From Chitinophagaceae bacterium (GTDB taxonomy: Bacteria > Bacteroidota > Bacteroidia > Chitinophagales > Chitinophagaceae), in assembly GCA_947447825.1 (NCBI GenBank), contig CANFLL010000025.1:1-47912 (forward strand): DNA of 47,912 nt, written 5' to 3'. A model generated the notes under the pieces. It was not told where the DNA came from. It worked only from the letters and a program-made list of their open reading frames with translations, and searched no databases. A program made the translations under genes and the position numbers. Below, piece after piece: positions 16,045 to 25,348 of this stretch (position 1 is its first letter; every line of letters starts with the position of its first letter).

Positions 16045-17172
16045 ATGCATTTTCTACAAATAGATGGTCCCAGGTTTAACATATTAGATTCTGCTTACGG
16101 TTTTCAAATAAGAACCTCCTACTTGTTTGCTGATGTAAGTACCATCGTTGGCAACACGACTTTTTTGATAACCTACGATTATATAATAAAAAATTTATCC
16201 CTTACTCGATTATGTGAACTTGTATTACGCTATCCAGATAGCCCTCCAGAGATTATAGAAATAATAGAAGGCTACTTTCAGATGTTGAAAACCATGAAAG
16301 CCCTAAAACATGCACCAAATAATGTATTTATAGCTTTTAAAAAAGTTGAGCGTTCGATACAGATAGCCATCAAGCCAATCTTGTCGGGCATATCTACTCA
16401 TGCAAAGTCTTGTGGGTTTGAAGGAATATTTGAGTTGTATAAGGATGATTTTTTTGCGTTTTACAATCCCGAAGTCGATTCCATATCGCACAAAAACACA
16501 ACCATAAATATATTTAAGGTGTTGGCAAATAAAGCACCCATCAACGCTATTGATGTATCTATATGGTTGCTGCCAAACATTTTTTATGTCTCCGATATTT
16601 TCGATTCTGATGCAATTACAGACATAAACCTTATTGAAGAAAACAAACCTTACCTCATTAAATGTATTACGCTAACCAATTATGTTTTTGTTTCGCCTGC
16701 TGAATTAACTGCCATAAAGCAACAGTTGGAGAATGAAATTATTCCATTTAAAAAGGCAATGGAACAGTGGGCAATGGATTGCCATAAATCAACAAATGGA
16801 ATAGATAGTTTTAAAAATAAAGTGTTGCCAACACTGAAAGACACACAAGCAGTCATTGAAAACAATGCATTATTTAGACATTCTAGGAGTGTGGAGGCTG
16901 GAAAAATGGTGATAGACTTGCATTTCGGAGAAGTTTCTCCATTACTACTTTGGCATTATTATTTGCTTCACAATGTGATTACGGATGAAGAATATAATCA
17001 ATTAATAGAGGAATACAACACTATATCTCCTTACACTATACCTGTAATACTATTTGCCCCAGATAATTTACCTTTTTCTAGAATTGATATTGAATACTAT
17101 TCTAAACTCGGAGAAATAAAATTGAACACTGAAGTAACTGCTACTAAAAAGAGCATAGATATTGACGGTTAA
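16045..17172 (+). CDS. Hypothetical protein, no recognised domain
   Basis: A 375-residue soluble protein that I do not recognise. It has no signal peptide and no membrane helix. It is predicted to be mixed alpha/beta, with helical stretches around residues 60-85 (SPPEIIEIIEGYFQMLKTMK) and 220-275 (AELTAIKQQLENEI). The late segment LLLWHYYLLHNVITDEEYNQ is a likely helix. Base composition is like that of its neighbours. It stands alone on the plus strand, with an opposite-facing gene ending 48 bp beyond its stop. No function is offered. Confidence 0.8.
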   Translation: MHFLQIDGPRFNILDSAYGFQIRTSYLFADVSTIVGNTTFLITYDYIIKNLSLTRLCELVLRYPDSPPEIIEIIEGYFQMLKTMKALKHAPNNVFIAFKKVERSIQIAIKPILSGISTHAKSCGFEGIFELYKDDFFAFYNPEVDSISHKNTTINIFKVLANKAPINAIDVSIWLLPNIFYVSDIFDSDAITDINLIEENKPYLIKCITLTNYVFVSPAELTAIKQQLENEIIPFKKAMEQWAMDCHKSTNGIDSFKNKVLPTLKDTQAVIENNALFRHSRSVEAGKMVIDLHFGEVSPLLLWHYYLLHNVITDEEYNQLIEEYNTISPYTIPVILFAPDNLPFSRIDIEYYSKLGEIKLNTEVTATKKSIDIDG

Positions 17173-17220
17173 CTTCATAATGCAGATTAATATAACTTAA
17201 TCACATTTTCTAATAGAGTG

Positions 17221-18039
17221 TTACTGATTAAACATTGCAGGAATCCCGTATTCCAAAGCTGTCACCCTGAACTTAGCATAGCAATGGTCTCCATCTTTTA
17301 ATCGCCACATTACTTCGGCAGTTGTGGGTATCATAATTTCATTCATTTTTTTGTAATTACTTACATCAATAATCCATGTTTCTAATCTTTCTTTGTTCAT
17401 AAAGCGTTTCGTTTCCATTTGAGTTATTTCTCCAAGGGTATTAAATGTAACCCAAAAGTATAGTTTTATGTCATGATAAGTAAAGTTGAGTTTTGCAGAG
17501 TTTGCATCAATAGCCTCCCAATTCAGGTATTCGGTAGGTAAAAAATTTGTTGGAAACCAAACACTTTCACCAAGCCATCTTAAAAGTTCTCCCTGATTAT
17601 ATTGATCGCCTTTGGCATCTACTATCTTATAAAAAGACAATAGTGATACCACCAAATGCCCTTTGTTTCTTATAAACATATCTCTGGCAACAAAAAAGCT
17701 GGTTGTCCCTTTCCATATAAAGCCAGGCCTTTGAGTAGCAAAATACTCTTCTCCAGTAATGTTAACCCAAGGGTTTTTTAGACCAGTTTTAAATTTCCCA
17801 TCATGCTTTAGCCTTGCATAGCTAATGAATGGTTGCCCATCTTTCATGACAAATTTAAAATATCGTTGCACAGGTTCGGGTAGTGTCTCAATCTCTTTAA
17901 ATTGAAAAATGTTTTTTGAAATATTACTTGAATGTGAAAATAGAATTCTTACTTCTCTTTTAAATTTATAGGCTAATCTTCTTGTGCCAATTAAAAAAAT
18001 AGCAAGCATTCCTCCTATAATGGTTAGTGTAATAGTCAT
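17221..18039 (-). CDS. DUF6544 family membrane-anchored protein
   Basis: A 272-residue protein with an N-terminal transmembrane helix (about 3-20) followed by LPEPVQRYFKFVMKDGQPFI, then a lipocalin- or LolA-like beta-rich body. Recognisable stretches are RLKHDGKFKTGLKNPWVNI, RPGFIWKG, GESVWFPTNFLPTEYLNWEA and the closing ALEYGIPAMFNQ. This pattern matches DUF6544, of unknown function. It lies 68 bp downstream of the P-type ATPase gene on the same strand and may be cotranscribed. Confidence 0.75.
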   Translation of the reverse strand: MTITLTIIGGMLAIFLIGTRRLAYKFKREVRILFSHSSNISKNIFQFKEIETLPEPVQRYFKFVMKDGQPFISYARLKHDGKFKTGLKNPWVNITGEEYFATQRPGFIWKGTTSFFVARDMFIRNKGHLVVSLLSFYKIVDAKGDQYNQGELLRWLGESVWFPTNFLPTEYLNWEAIDANSAKLNFTYHDIKLYFWVTFNTLGEITQMETKRFMNKERLETWIIDVSNYKKMNEIMIPTTAEVMWRLKDGDHCYAKFRVTALEYGIPAMFNQ

Positions 18040-18107
18040 AATTTTTTCATTTGCATTTAAACTGTTTATACCTAATGCGAATTTTTATTGCTTTCAACCT
18101 TTTAGTT

Positions 18108-20621
18108 TCAACTTCCTCGGCCTTTATTAAAAAAGATTCTTAAACCTTTTACGCCCTCATACCAAATTGTAGCTAAAAATCCAACTCCTATAGATATACC
18201 TAGTTGAAGAATGGAAAGTTGTTCAAACAGGAAGAAATTTGCCAACGGTTTCACATAGAACAACATGGCAGTAATAGCTACAGTAATGCCAATGATGAGC
18301 AAAATAAGATTGTTCTTGTATTTCAACGTGGTTAAGATGGTGTAATGAAAAGAGCGATTAACGAGAGTTAGAAAGATGTTCGACGAAACTAAAACTGCAA
18401 AAACCATTGTTCGCACCACTGTTTCGTTAAAACCTTCTTTGAGAGCATAATGATAGGTGAATAAAGTGCCAACAGTAATCATTAACCCCTGAATTATGCT
18501 GGTGGCTAGCTCTCTGAAATTAAAGAATGTGCTTGAAAATGGACGAGGTTTTTGTAGCATCGTATTTTTTTCCATAGGTTCATTTTCATAAATAATGGAG
18601 CAGGTAGGTCCCATAATTAATTCAAGAAAAATGATGTGGACAGGCGAAAAGATGTTTGGATAAACCCACCCCATTGCCAAAGGAATAAATACGGTTAGAA
18701 TGATGGGTATATGAATGGATATAATGTATTGAATGGCTTTTTTTAGGTTTGTATAAATCCTTCTGCCCATGGCAATGGCATCTACCATTTTAGAGAAATC
18801 GTCATCTGCTAAAATTAGAGAAGCCGCTTGTTTGGCAATTTCTGTTCCTTTCTTTCCCATGGCTATTCCAATGTGTGCGGCCTTTAGTGCTGGTCCATCA
18901 TTTACGCCATCGCCTGTCATGGCCACAATTTCATTTGCGGCTTTTAGTGAATCTATTATTTTTAGCTTTGCTTCTGGATACATACGTGTAAAAATATCTG
19001 TTCTCAAAACCTCTTTTTTCAATTCAGTACCTGAAAGTTTCATTAGTTCATCACCCGAAATACTCTTTTCATACCCCTTGAAACCTATTTGTTTGGCAAT
19101 GGCTTTAGTAGTTTCTGCATTATCGCCAGTAATAATTTTCACACCAATTCCTGCTTTATAAAACTGCTGTAGAACGTGTTTAATATTTTTCTTAGGTGGG
19201 TCGTAAAAAGCTACCATCCCTTTAAAAGAGAACTTGAATTCTTGTTGTGTTTTGGGAAAGTTATTTCCTTCAAAGGTTGTTATACCAATACCAAGCACCC
19301 TGTATCCATCATCGGATAAAGAGTTACTAGCCTTTTCTATTTGAAGTTTTTCAACCTCAGACAGTTTGGTTATGACTGTCAAAGCCTCAACAGCACCTTT
19401 ACAAGCAATGAAACGTTTGCCTTCAGGGTTTTCAAATATGTGGGTCATCATAGGTGGTTTGCCACTTAGGGGATACTCATGAATCAATTTATAACTTTGT
19501 CTTTCATCTTCTTTTGTTGTCATGTGGTAAGCAGTATGCAGCGCAACTTCCATGGGGTCAAAAGGGATTGGCTCGCTTGCCCACATGGCATTTTGAATAA
19601 GTTTTTTTTCATCATCAGTAGACACAGCATCTATTTCAGTCATTTTGTTGGTGGACAAAACAAATATTTTAGCAAGGCTCATTTTGTTTTCAGTGATTGT
19701 ACCTGTTTTATCGGTACATATCACCGTGGCACTTCCTAACGTTTCCACTGTTTTCATTTGTTTAACCACAATGCCCATCTTCATTAACCTAAATGCACCC
19801 ATAGCCATAAAAGCAGTGAAGGCTACGGGTATTTCTTCTGGCATAATGCTTAGGGCTAATGTAAGAGCCTTTAATAAACTATCTAAAAAATTGTGTAAAT
19901 GATAAAAATTAACACCCCATACTATTGTAAAAACAATGGAGCCACCAATTACCATATAAGTTACAAAACTGATTATTTGTAATTCTAGAGGCGTTTTTTC
20001 TTCCTTGATTCCCTCTATACTTTTCCCTATTTTTCCCAGTTTGGTTGAGTTGCCTATTGCATTTACTGTGGCAACTGCTAAACCACTTGCCACGGTGGTG
20101 CCGCCAAAAACATATTTATCTTCTTGGTCTTTGTCTTTAAATACTTCAAAAGACTCCCCTGTAAGAATAGATTCATTCACTGAAAAATCATTCGATTGAA
20201 TGATTATGCCATCGGCAGAAATAGACGCACCTTCTTCTATTACCATACTATCTCCCAACACCAAATCTTCGGTCTTAATTTCTGTTATCGCCCCATTTCT
20301 AATTACTTTACAAGTAGGCTTTGTGAAATCTTTCAGTTTTTCCAGAGCGTTTTTACTTCGTGTATCTTGGTAAAAGGAAATACTAATCTCAAATATGATT
20401 GCAATGGATAAGAAAATAGCATCTCCCACTTTCCCACTGATAAAATATATTGTAGCAGCTACAAACAACAGGATAACCATCGGCTCTTTTGCAATACTAA
20501 AAAGAGCTAGAAGAAAGCTATTTTGCTTTTTATAGTCCAATTTGTTTTTACCATATTTTTCTCTGCTTTCAATGACTTCCTGATTGGTTAACCCCTTTAT
20601 TATTTGATTGTAACTTTTCAT
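18108..20621 (-). CDS. Cation-translocating P-type ATPase (P2-like)
   Basis: An 837-residue ion pump of the inner membrane. The N-terminal cation-ATPase domain begins at residue 1 with no heavy-metal domain. The actuator carries TGES (154-157). The M4 ion-site motif reads PEEIPV (261-266), close to the PEG(L/M)P of calcium pumps but with Glu for Gly. The phosphorylated Asp is D304 in DKTGT, and the hinge is TGDGVND (569-575). The C-terminal half has about six helices. The ion is not certain (Ca2+, Mn2+, Na+ or H+ all possible). The 21-bp array at 20703-20840 begins about 80 bp upstream of the start codon, in the likely promoter region. Confidence 0.92.
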   Translation of the reverse strand: MKSYNQIIKGLTNQEVIESREKYGKNKLDYKKQNSFLLALFSIAKEPMVILLFVAATIYFISGKVGDAIFLSIAIIFEISISFYQDTRSKNALEKLKDFTKPTCKVIRNGAITEIKTEDLVLGDSMVIEEGASISADGIIIQSNDFSVNESILTGESFEVFKDKDQEDKYVFGGTTVASGLAVATVNAIGNSTKLGKIGKSIEGIKEEKTPLELQIISFVTYMVIGGSIVFTIVWGVNFYHLHNFLDSLLKALTLALSIMPEEIPVAFTAFMAMGAFRLMKMGIVVKQMKTVETLGSATVICTDKTGTITENKMSLAKIFVLSTNKMTEIDAVSTDDEKKLIQNAMWASEPIPFDPMEVALHTAYHMTTKEDERQSYKLIHEYPLSGKPPMMTHIFENPEGKRFIACKGAVEALTVITKLSEVEKLQIEKASNSLSDDGYRVLGIGITTFEGNNFPKTQQEFKFSFKGMVAFYDPPKKNIKHVLQQFYKAGIGVKIITGDNAETTKAIAKQIGFKGYEKSISGDELMKLSGTELKKEVLRTDIFTRMYPEAKLKIIDSLKAANEIVAMTGDGVNDGPALKAAHIGIAMGKKGTEIAKQAASLILADDDFSKMVDAIAMGRRIYTNLKKAIQYIISIHIPIILTVFIPLAMGWVYPNIFSPVHIIFLELIMGPTCSIIYENEPMEKNTMLQKPRPFSSTFFNFRELATSIIQGLMITVGTLFTYHYALKEGFNETVVRTMVFAVLVSSNIFLTLVNRSFHYTILTTLKYKNNLILLIIGITVAITAMLFYVKPLANFFLFEQLSILQLGISIGVGFLATIWYEGVKGLRIFFNKGRGS

Positions 20622-21008
20622 GTATGAAAGATTTGTTTATTATGTTTACGATGATAAATTAGTTAGCATAGATTATTCTGAAATTTCGTTAAAAAGCGTC
20701 ATTTACTCAGTTGGGTCAGTCCACGACTCAACTGAATCTTTGGCTGACTCACTTGAGTCGTCGACTTACTTAGGTGAATCTTTTTCTGACTCAAGCGAAT
20801 CATTGACTGATTCGAGTGAATTTAAGCGTGATTCAATTGGATAAATGGAAGAAAGAGGATAAAAGAAAGTGCTCATTTTGATATTCTGTGTGTTTGGGAT
20901 AAGCTTCGAGTATGTTTAGAACTTTTTGAGAGTTGGAAAGGTTGCATAAAAGTTTATCACTTTTCCTTATGAAATTAGCGGTATTGCTCCTGAGGGATAA
21001 CAATCATT
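20622..21008. other. Gap upstream of the P-type ATPase
   Basis: 387 bp between two minus-strand genes. It holds the 21-bp array (20703-20840). The rest is AT-rich, with no recognised terminator for the AI-2E gene. A 74-codon plus-strand frame from 20620 runs across the array but is judged a by-product of the repeats. Confidence 0.5.
20703..20840. repeat. Degenerate 21-bp tandem array, 6.6 units, dyad-bearing
   Basis: Units start at 20703, 20724, 20745, 20766, 20787, 20808 and 20829. In every unit A is at position 3, T at 5 and G at 11, and most read TGACTCA..TGAATC over positions 1-15. The third unit contains the perfect dyad GACTCA-CT-TGAGTC. Sequence conservation is moderate, but the register is exact, with no insertion. 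It lies directly upstream of the P-type ATPase gene, so an operator role is possible. Confidence 0.88.
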
Positions 21009-22034
21009 TTAATCTGTCAAAGTAGAATTAGTAGCAAATTCGTCTAGGTATATTTTTATTAGAACAATAAGGTAGCTAATAAGTAAGGGACCAAATATTA
21101 AGCCTATGAAACCAAAAAGCTTTAACCCTACAATTACGCCAAACACTGTGATTAGTGGATGTACATTCCCAATTTTTTTCAATAGTCCGAGCCTAGATAT
21201 ATAGTCTACATTGCCTGTAATGACAAAGCTGTAAATCATTAATCCTGTAGCTGCAAGGTTTTGATTGGTGGCGTACATGAAAATAACCAAAGGAGTCCAA
21301 ACAACCATTGTTCCGATGAGGGGAAAAAAGGCTAGAACGCCCGTTACAAAACCCCATAAACCCCAATCTTTCAATCCGAATATCAAATATCCAATTGTAG
21401 CGAAAACTCCTTGCACCAAACATATAAGTGGTATTCCCAGTGCGTTTGCCCTTATCATTAAGTCTGTTTCTGTAGCTAGTTTATGAACATTCTGTGGTCT
21501 CAGAGGAATAATATGATTCAAATACTTTTCAATCATTTTGCCTCCACATAGTAAATAATACATTAAAAAAAACATAAGTAACAGATTGGCAAAAATGTTT
21601 ACTGTATTGTTTAAAAATGAGGGTAGATAGGCAAATAGGTTTTTAACAAACGATGTGGCATTTTCTGATGTAAAGAGCTCAATGCCTGTATATACTTCAA
21701 TTTTTTTTGAAAATTTTTCCAAGGTGCTAATGATTGCATCTTGGTTATTTACCAATAATGTTATTTTAGGTGAAACTATCAGTATTGAAAAATAAATTGG
21801 GATTGCTATCAAAACAACAAAACAAAGAATAAATAAAAGTGCGGTTATCCATTTGCTCCAATGTTGTTTTAGAGTCAAATTAAAATACCATTTTCTAGTA
21901 AGCATGTATAGCGTAACCCCTCCAAGTATTCCAGAAAGAAAGATCATTAATGTTGAAAAAAGTAATATGCCCAATGAAATGATTATTGATAAAAGCATTA
22001 CTTGCCTGAGCCGGTAGTTGAAAATATTTTTCAT
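21009..22034 (-). CDS. AI-2E family transporter (PerM/YdiK-like)
   Basis: A 341-residue polytopic membrane protein of the AI-2E exporter/PerM family. Two helix pairs flank a soluble coiled segment (about 100-150). The C-terminal half has the family pattern: LGIPLICLVQGVFATIGYLI, GFVTGVLAFFPLIGTMVVW and HPLITVFGVIVGLKLFGFIG, followed by GLIFGPLL. Members include the E. coli TqsA autoinducer-2 exporter, but most have unknown substrates. It is probably part of the surrounding stress and envelope gene run, without tight operon spacing (84 bp to the permease stop upstream). Confidence 0.9.
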   Translation of the reverse strand: MKNIFNYRLRQVMLLSIIISLGILLFSTLMIFLSGILGGVTLYMLTRKWYFNLTLKQHWSKWITALLFILCFVVLIAIPIYFSILIVSPKITLLVNNQDAIISTLEKFSKKIEVYTGIELFTSENATSFVKNLFAYLPSFLNNTVNIFANLLLMFFLMYYLLCGGKMIEKYLNHIIPLRPQNVHKLATETDLMIRANALGIPLICLVQGVFATIGYLIFGLKDWGLWGFVTGVLAFFPLIGTMVVWTPLVIFMYATNQNLAATGLMIYSFVITGNVDYISRLGLLKKIGNVHPLITVFGVIVGLKLFGFIGLIFGPLLISYLIVLIKIYLDEFATNSTLTD

Positions 22035-22118
22035 GGAATCTTTATTTTGTAGGTACTATATATTGTTTAAAATGAACATATTCTCTTTTCCCACATTTTG
22101 AATTGTTCTCTTTTAGCC

Positions 22119-23345
22119 TTATTCATACCTCAGCGCATCAATTGGGTTCAATGCGGCTGCTTTTCGAGCAGGATACCAACCAAAGAATAAACCAATGGCA
22201 GAAGAAAATCCAAATGATACAATAACAGAGAGTGGGGTAATTACTACAGGCCATCCGCCAAAAGTTGCCACTAGTTCTGCTACAACTATTCCCATAATTA
22301 TTCCAATTAAACCTCCAACAATGCTTATCAAGATTGATTCTATAACAAATTGTAGCAATACATCTTTTCCTTTAGCTCCAATTGCCATTCTGATGCCTAT
22401 TTCTCTGGTTCTTTCGGTTACAGATACAAGCATAATATTCATAATGCCAATCCCTCCTACCAATAAGGAGATGCCAGCAATGCTTGCTAACAAAATCGTC
22501 ATTACTTTGGTGATACTCCCAAAAATATTGCTCAATTCAGATTGTGTTCTAACGGTGAAGTCAATAGCATCAGAGGGAGCAATTTTGTGTTTTTCTCTTA
22601 ATAAACTAGTTATTTGATCTACAGCATCCACTACTTGTAACTCCGTTTTGCCAGATGCGATGATGCTGCCAATGTGATCCGAAGAAATCATCATTCGTTT
22701 TTGTACAGTATAAAAAGGAGCCAATACAATATCATCCTGATCCTGTCCAAATGTATTCTGACCCATCTTGGAAAGTACACCAATAATTTTTACAGGAATA
22801 CTATTAATCCTTATGATTTGACCGATAGGATTAAAATTCTCATCTCCAAATAGATTAAAAATAACCGTAACGCCCACTAAACAAACCTTTGACGCCGTTC
22901 GTTGATCAGCTTCTGAAATGCCATTCCCAATTGTTACATTAAGCGACCTGATAAGCATATAATCATTTCTAATTCCCATCACGGTTGTATTCCAGTTTTT
23001 TGGTCCAAAAATCAATTGAGACCTTCGCTGTACAATGGGGGAAACATACTTTACTAGGTCACAATGTGCTGCAATTGCATCTGCATCTTCCAGTGTCAGC
23101 GATTGAACCGAACCAGCTCCACCTCGTACTCCTCCATTGGAATTAGTACCTGGGAAAATATAGATAGAATTTGTACCTAAACTAGAAATTGATTTCTGGA
23201 TCGTTTGATTGCTGCCTTCACCGATAGCAAGCATCGCAATAACAGAGGCTACCCCAATAATAATCCCTAACATGGTTAGAAAACTTCTCAATTTATTTCT
23301 ATTGAGTGAACGATAGGCTATCCGAAATAGGTTAAAGAATTTCAT
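22119..23345 (-). CDS. MacB-like ABC transporter permease (FtsX/MacB periplasmic core)
   Basis: The permease of a tripartite efflux or export system. Helix 1 (about 18-40, RSFLTMLGIIIGVASVIAMLA) is followed by a large periplasmic MacB core domain (about 50-270). Three C-terminal helices form the FtsX domain (ISLLVGGIGIMNIMLVSVTERTREIGIRMA). The protein ends PARKAAALNPIDALRYE, the standard end of this family. Its start overlaps the ATPase stop by 4 bp (ATGA), so the two are coupled. Unlike E. coli MacB, the ATPase is a separate protein here. Confidence 0.94.
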   Translation of the reverse strand: MKFFNLFRIAYRSLNRNKLRSFLTMLGIIIGVASVIAMLAIGEGSNQTIQKSISSLGTNSIYIFPGTNSNGGVRGGAGSVQSLTLEDADAIAAHCDLVKYVSPIVQRRSQLIFGPKNWNTTVMGIRNDYMLIRSLNVTIGNGISEADQRTASKVCLVGVTVIFNLFGDENFNPIGQIIRINSIPVKIIGVLSKMGQNTFGQDQDDIVLAPFYTVQKRMMISSDHIGSIIASGKTELQVVDAVDQITSLLREKHKIAPSDAIDFTVRTQSELSNIFGSITKVMTILLASIAGISLLVGGIGIMNIMLVSVTERTREIGIRMAIGAKGKDVLLQFVIESILISIVGGLIGIIMGIVVAELVATFGGWPVVITPLSVIVSFGFSSAIGLFFGWYPARKAAALNPIDALRYE

Positions 23346-24106
23346 GTTGTAGATTTTTCATCGGTTAATGTTGCAATCTTTATTAACTCTTCTGTCGCTA
23401 TTTTTCTGTCAGATACTGGATGATTGGCGATAATGTTTCCATCTTTAAATACAATATTTGTTTTAGCAAACTGAGCAATATCTGGTTCGTGCGTAACCAT
23501 TACAATAGTTATCCCTTCGTCATTTAGTTTTTGGAAGATGCCCATTATTTCATAGCTTGTTTTAGAGTCAAGGTTTCCTGTTGGTTCATCTGCCATTATC
23601 ACAAGCGGTTCATTTACTAAAGCTCTTGCAATTGCAACTCGCTGTTGTTGTCCTCCAGATAGTTCATTGGGCATGGCACCTAATCTGTCTGAAAGACCAA
23701 CGGATGTTAACGCATCAATTGCTTTTTTCTCTCTTATAGATGCTTCTACTTTATTATTGTATAGTAAAGGGAGTTCAACATTTTCTTGAGCAGATGTGCG
23801 TGGTAATAGATTGAAGGACTGAAATACAAAACCAAGTTTGCTGTTTCTCAATTCAGCTAATTCATTTTTGTCGCGAGTTAATACATCTTTTCCCTCCATT
23901 AGATATTCACCACTAGTAGGATAGTCTAAACAGCCAATTATATTCATGAAGGTGGATTTGCCTGAACCACTTGCCCCCATTATTGCTAAGAACTCACCTT
24001 TATCGATGTTTAGCGAAATGGCATTTAATGCAAATACCTCTAAATTGCCAGTTTTGTAGGTTTTTGTCAATTCTTTAACGGTGATTAAATTTTCAGCTTT
24101 TGGCAT
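23342..24106 (-). CDS. ABC transporter ATP-binding protein (MacB/LolD type)
   Basis: The ATPase partner of the MacB-like permease, 254 residues from the chosen ATG. It has Walker A GASGSGKS (44-51), Q-loop Gln96, signature LSGGQQQ (149-155) and Walker B VIMADE (169-174). The frame is open 24 codons upstream, but ATG 24106 gives the standard start [20 protein letters not shown] and leaves 1 bp after the stop of the adaptor gene. The N-terminal extension would run into the adaptor gene and is unlikely. It drives export through the adaptor and the TolC-like channel. Confidence 0.95.
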   Translation of the reverse strand: MPKAENLITVKELTKTYKTGNLEVFALNAISLNIDKGEFLAIMGASGSGKSTFMNIIGCLDYPTSGEYLMEGKDVLTRDKNELAELRNSKLGFVFQSFNLLPRTSAQENVELPLLYNNKVEASIREKKAIDALTSVGLSDRLGAMPNELSGGQQQRVAIARALVNEPLVIMADEPTGNLDSKTSYEIMGIFQKLNDEGITIVMVTHEPDIAQFAKTNIVFKDGNIIANHPVSDRKIATEELIKIATLTDEKSTT

Positions 24107-24107
24107 G

Positions 24108-25346
24108 TTATTTCTTTTTAGTAGAAAATTTAGGCATAAAAGGACTACTAGCCTTCTTATTCTCGTCGGGTGTTGCATTTTGGTTGATACCGGTAGCTAC
24201 TTTGTCCCCTTCTTTGATATTGCCAGTGATTTCGGTAAACGAACCATCATTCAAGCCTTTTATTACCTGAACAGGCATCACATCATTATCAATTATAACC
24301 CATAGAAATCCAACCTGTCCTTTGGTTTCCACAATCTCTTGTTTTTTTATTTCACTTGCACCCTTTATTTGCCGAAGCCAGAATGTCTTTGTCGAGTCAT
24401 TCAGTAGTTTTGATGCTTGTAAATATTCTATTGGAGGCGTAAAGGTGAAAGCATTGGTTGCCACCCTGATAATATTCTTACGTTCTTCTATATAGATATT
24501 TGTATTGGCAGTAAGACCAGGCATAAGCTTCAAATCTTGGTTATTGACCTCAATAATTACTACATAATTAACCACATTCGATAATGTTACAGGTTGATGC
24601 CTTATTTGCGTTACGACTCCAGTAAACATATCATTTGGGTATGCATCAACTGTGAATTTTGCAAGCTGTCCTACTTTCAATTGTCCAATGTCAGCCTCAT
24701 CAACATTAGCTTGAACTTGCATCTTTTTTAAGTCATAAGCAATGGTGAATAATACAGGGCTACTAAAGCTAGCAATTACCATATTGCCTAATTGAATATT
24801 CCTTGCAATGATGACACCACTGATTGGAGCCATTATGGTGCAATATTTCAAGTTGATAACCGCTTTTTTTAGAAGTGCTTGTGCGGAAACAACATTTCCT
24901 ACTGCATTTTGATAGGCTGTTTTTGCTAAATCAAAATCGGACTGTGCTTCTACTTTATTATCAAATAAATTTTTGCTTCTGTCATATTCAATTTTGGCTT
25001 GCTTTTCTGCAATGTCTGCTCTTTGCAAAGTAGCCAAAGCATCCACTTTGGTGGCAAAGTATAAAGTGGTATCCAACACTGCTATAATCTGTCCTTTTTT
25101 TACATTATCATTAAAATCTGCTTTTATTTTAGCAATACTCCCTGATACTTGAACTCCCACATCTACAGAGGTGTCCGCTGCCATTGCACCTGTAGCAGTA
25201 ACCATAACTTTTACGTCGCCTCTCTCTATTGAAACTGCTCTCCAGAAATATATTATTGGTTTATTTTTATATCGATAATAGATAATTGAAACTATTGCTA
25301 ACAACAATATTACTGATATTGAAATAATAATCGTGCTTCTTTTCAT
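24108..25346 (-). CDS. Periplasmic adaptor (MacA/RND-type membrane fusion protein)
   Basis: A 412-residue adaptor that links the inner-membrane transporter to the outer-membrane channel. An N-terminal membrane anchor (about 4-24) is followed by a barrel-sandwich half with GAMAADTSVDVGVQVSGSIA, then a helical hairpin (about 95-165). The second half-motif is APISGVIIARNIQLGNMV, followed by a beta-barrel and a membrane-proximal domain that ends in a Lys-rich tail. It is 2 bp downstream of the TolC gene and 1 bp upstream of the ATPase, in a four-gene operon. Confidence 0.94.
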   Translation of the reverse strand: MKRSTIIISISVILLLAIVSIIYYRYKNKPIIYFWRAVSIERGDVKVMVTATGAMAADTSVDVGVQVSGSIAKIKADFNDNVKKGQIIAVLDTTLYFATKVDALATLQRADIAEKQAKIEYDRSKNLFDNKVEAQSDFDLAKTAYQNAVGNVVSAQALLKKAVINLKYCTIMAPISGVIIARNIQLGNMVIASFSSPVLFTIAYDLKKMQVQANVDEADIGQLKVGQLAKFTVDAYPNDMFTGVVTQIRHQPVTLSNVVNYVVIIEVNNQDLKLMPGLTANTNIYIEERKNIIRVATNAFTFTPPIEYLQASKLLNDSTKTFWLRQIKGASEIKKQEIVETKGQVGFLWVIIDNDVMPVQVIKGLNDGSFTEITGNIKEGDKVATGINQNATPDENKKASSPFMPKFSTKKK

Positions 25347-25348
25347 TG

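Noticed and set aside
20620-20844. A plus-strand 74-codon frame rich in Ser and Asp across the array
   Set aside because: It begins on the complement of the ATPase start and runs through a repeat whose period is a multiple of three. It is a by-product of the array.
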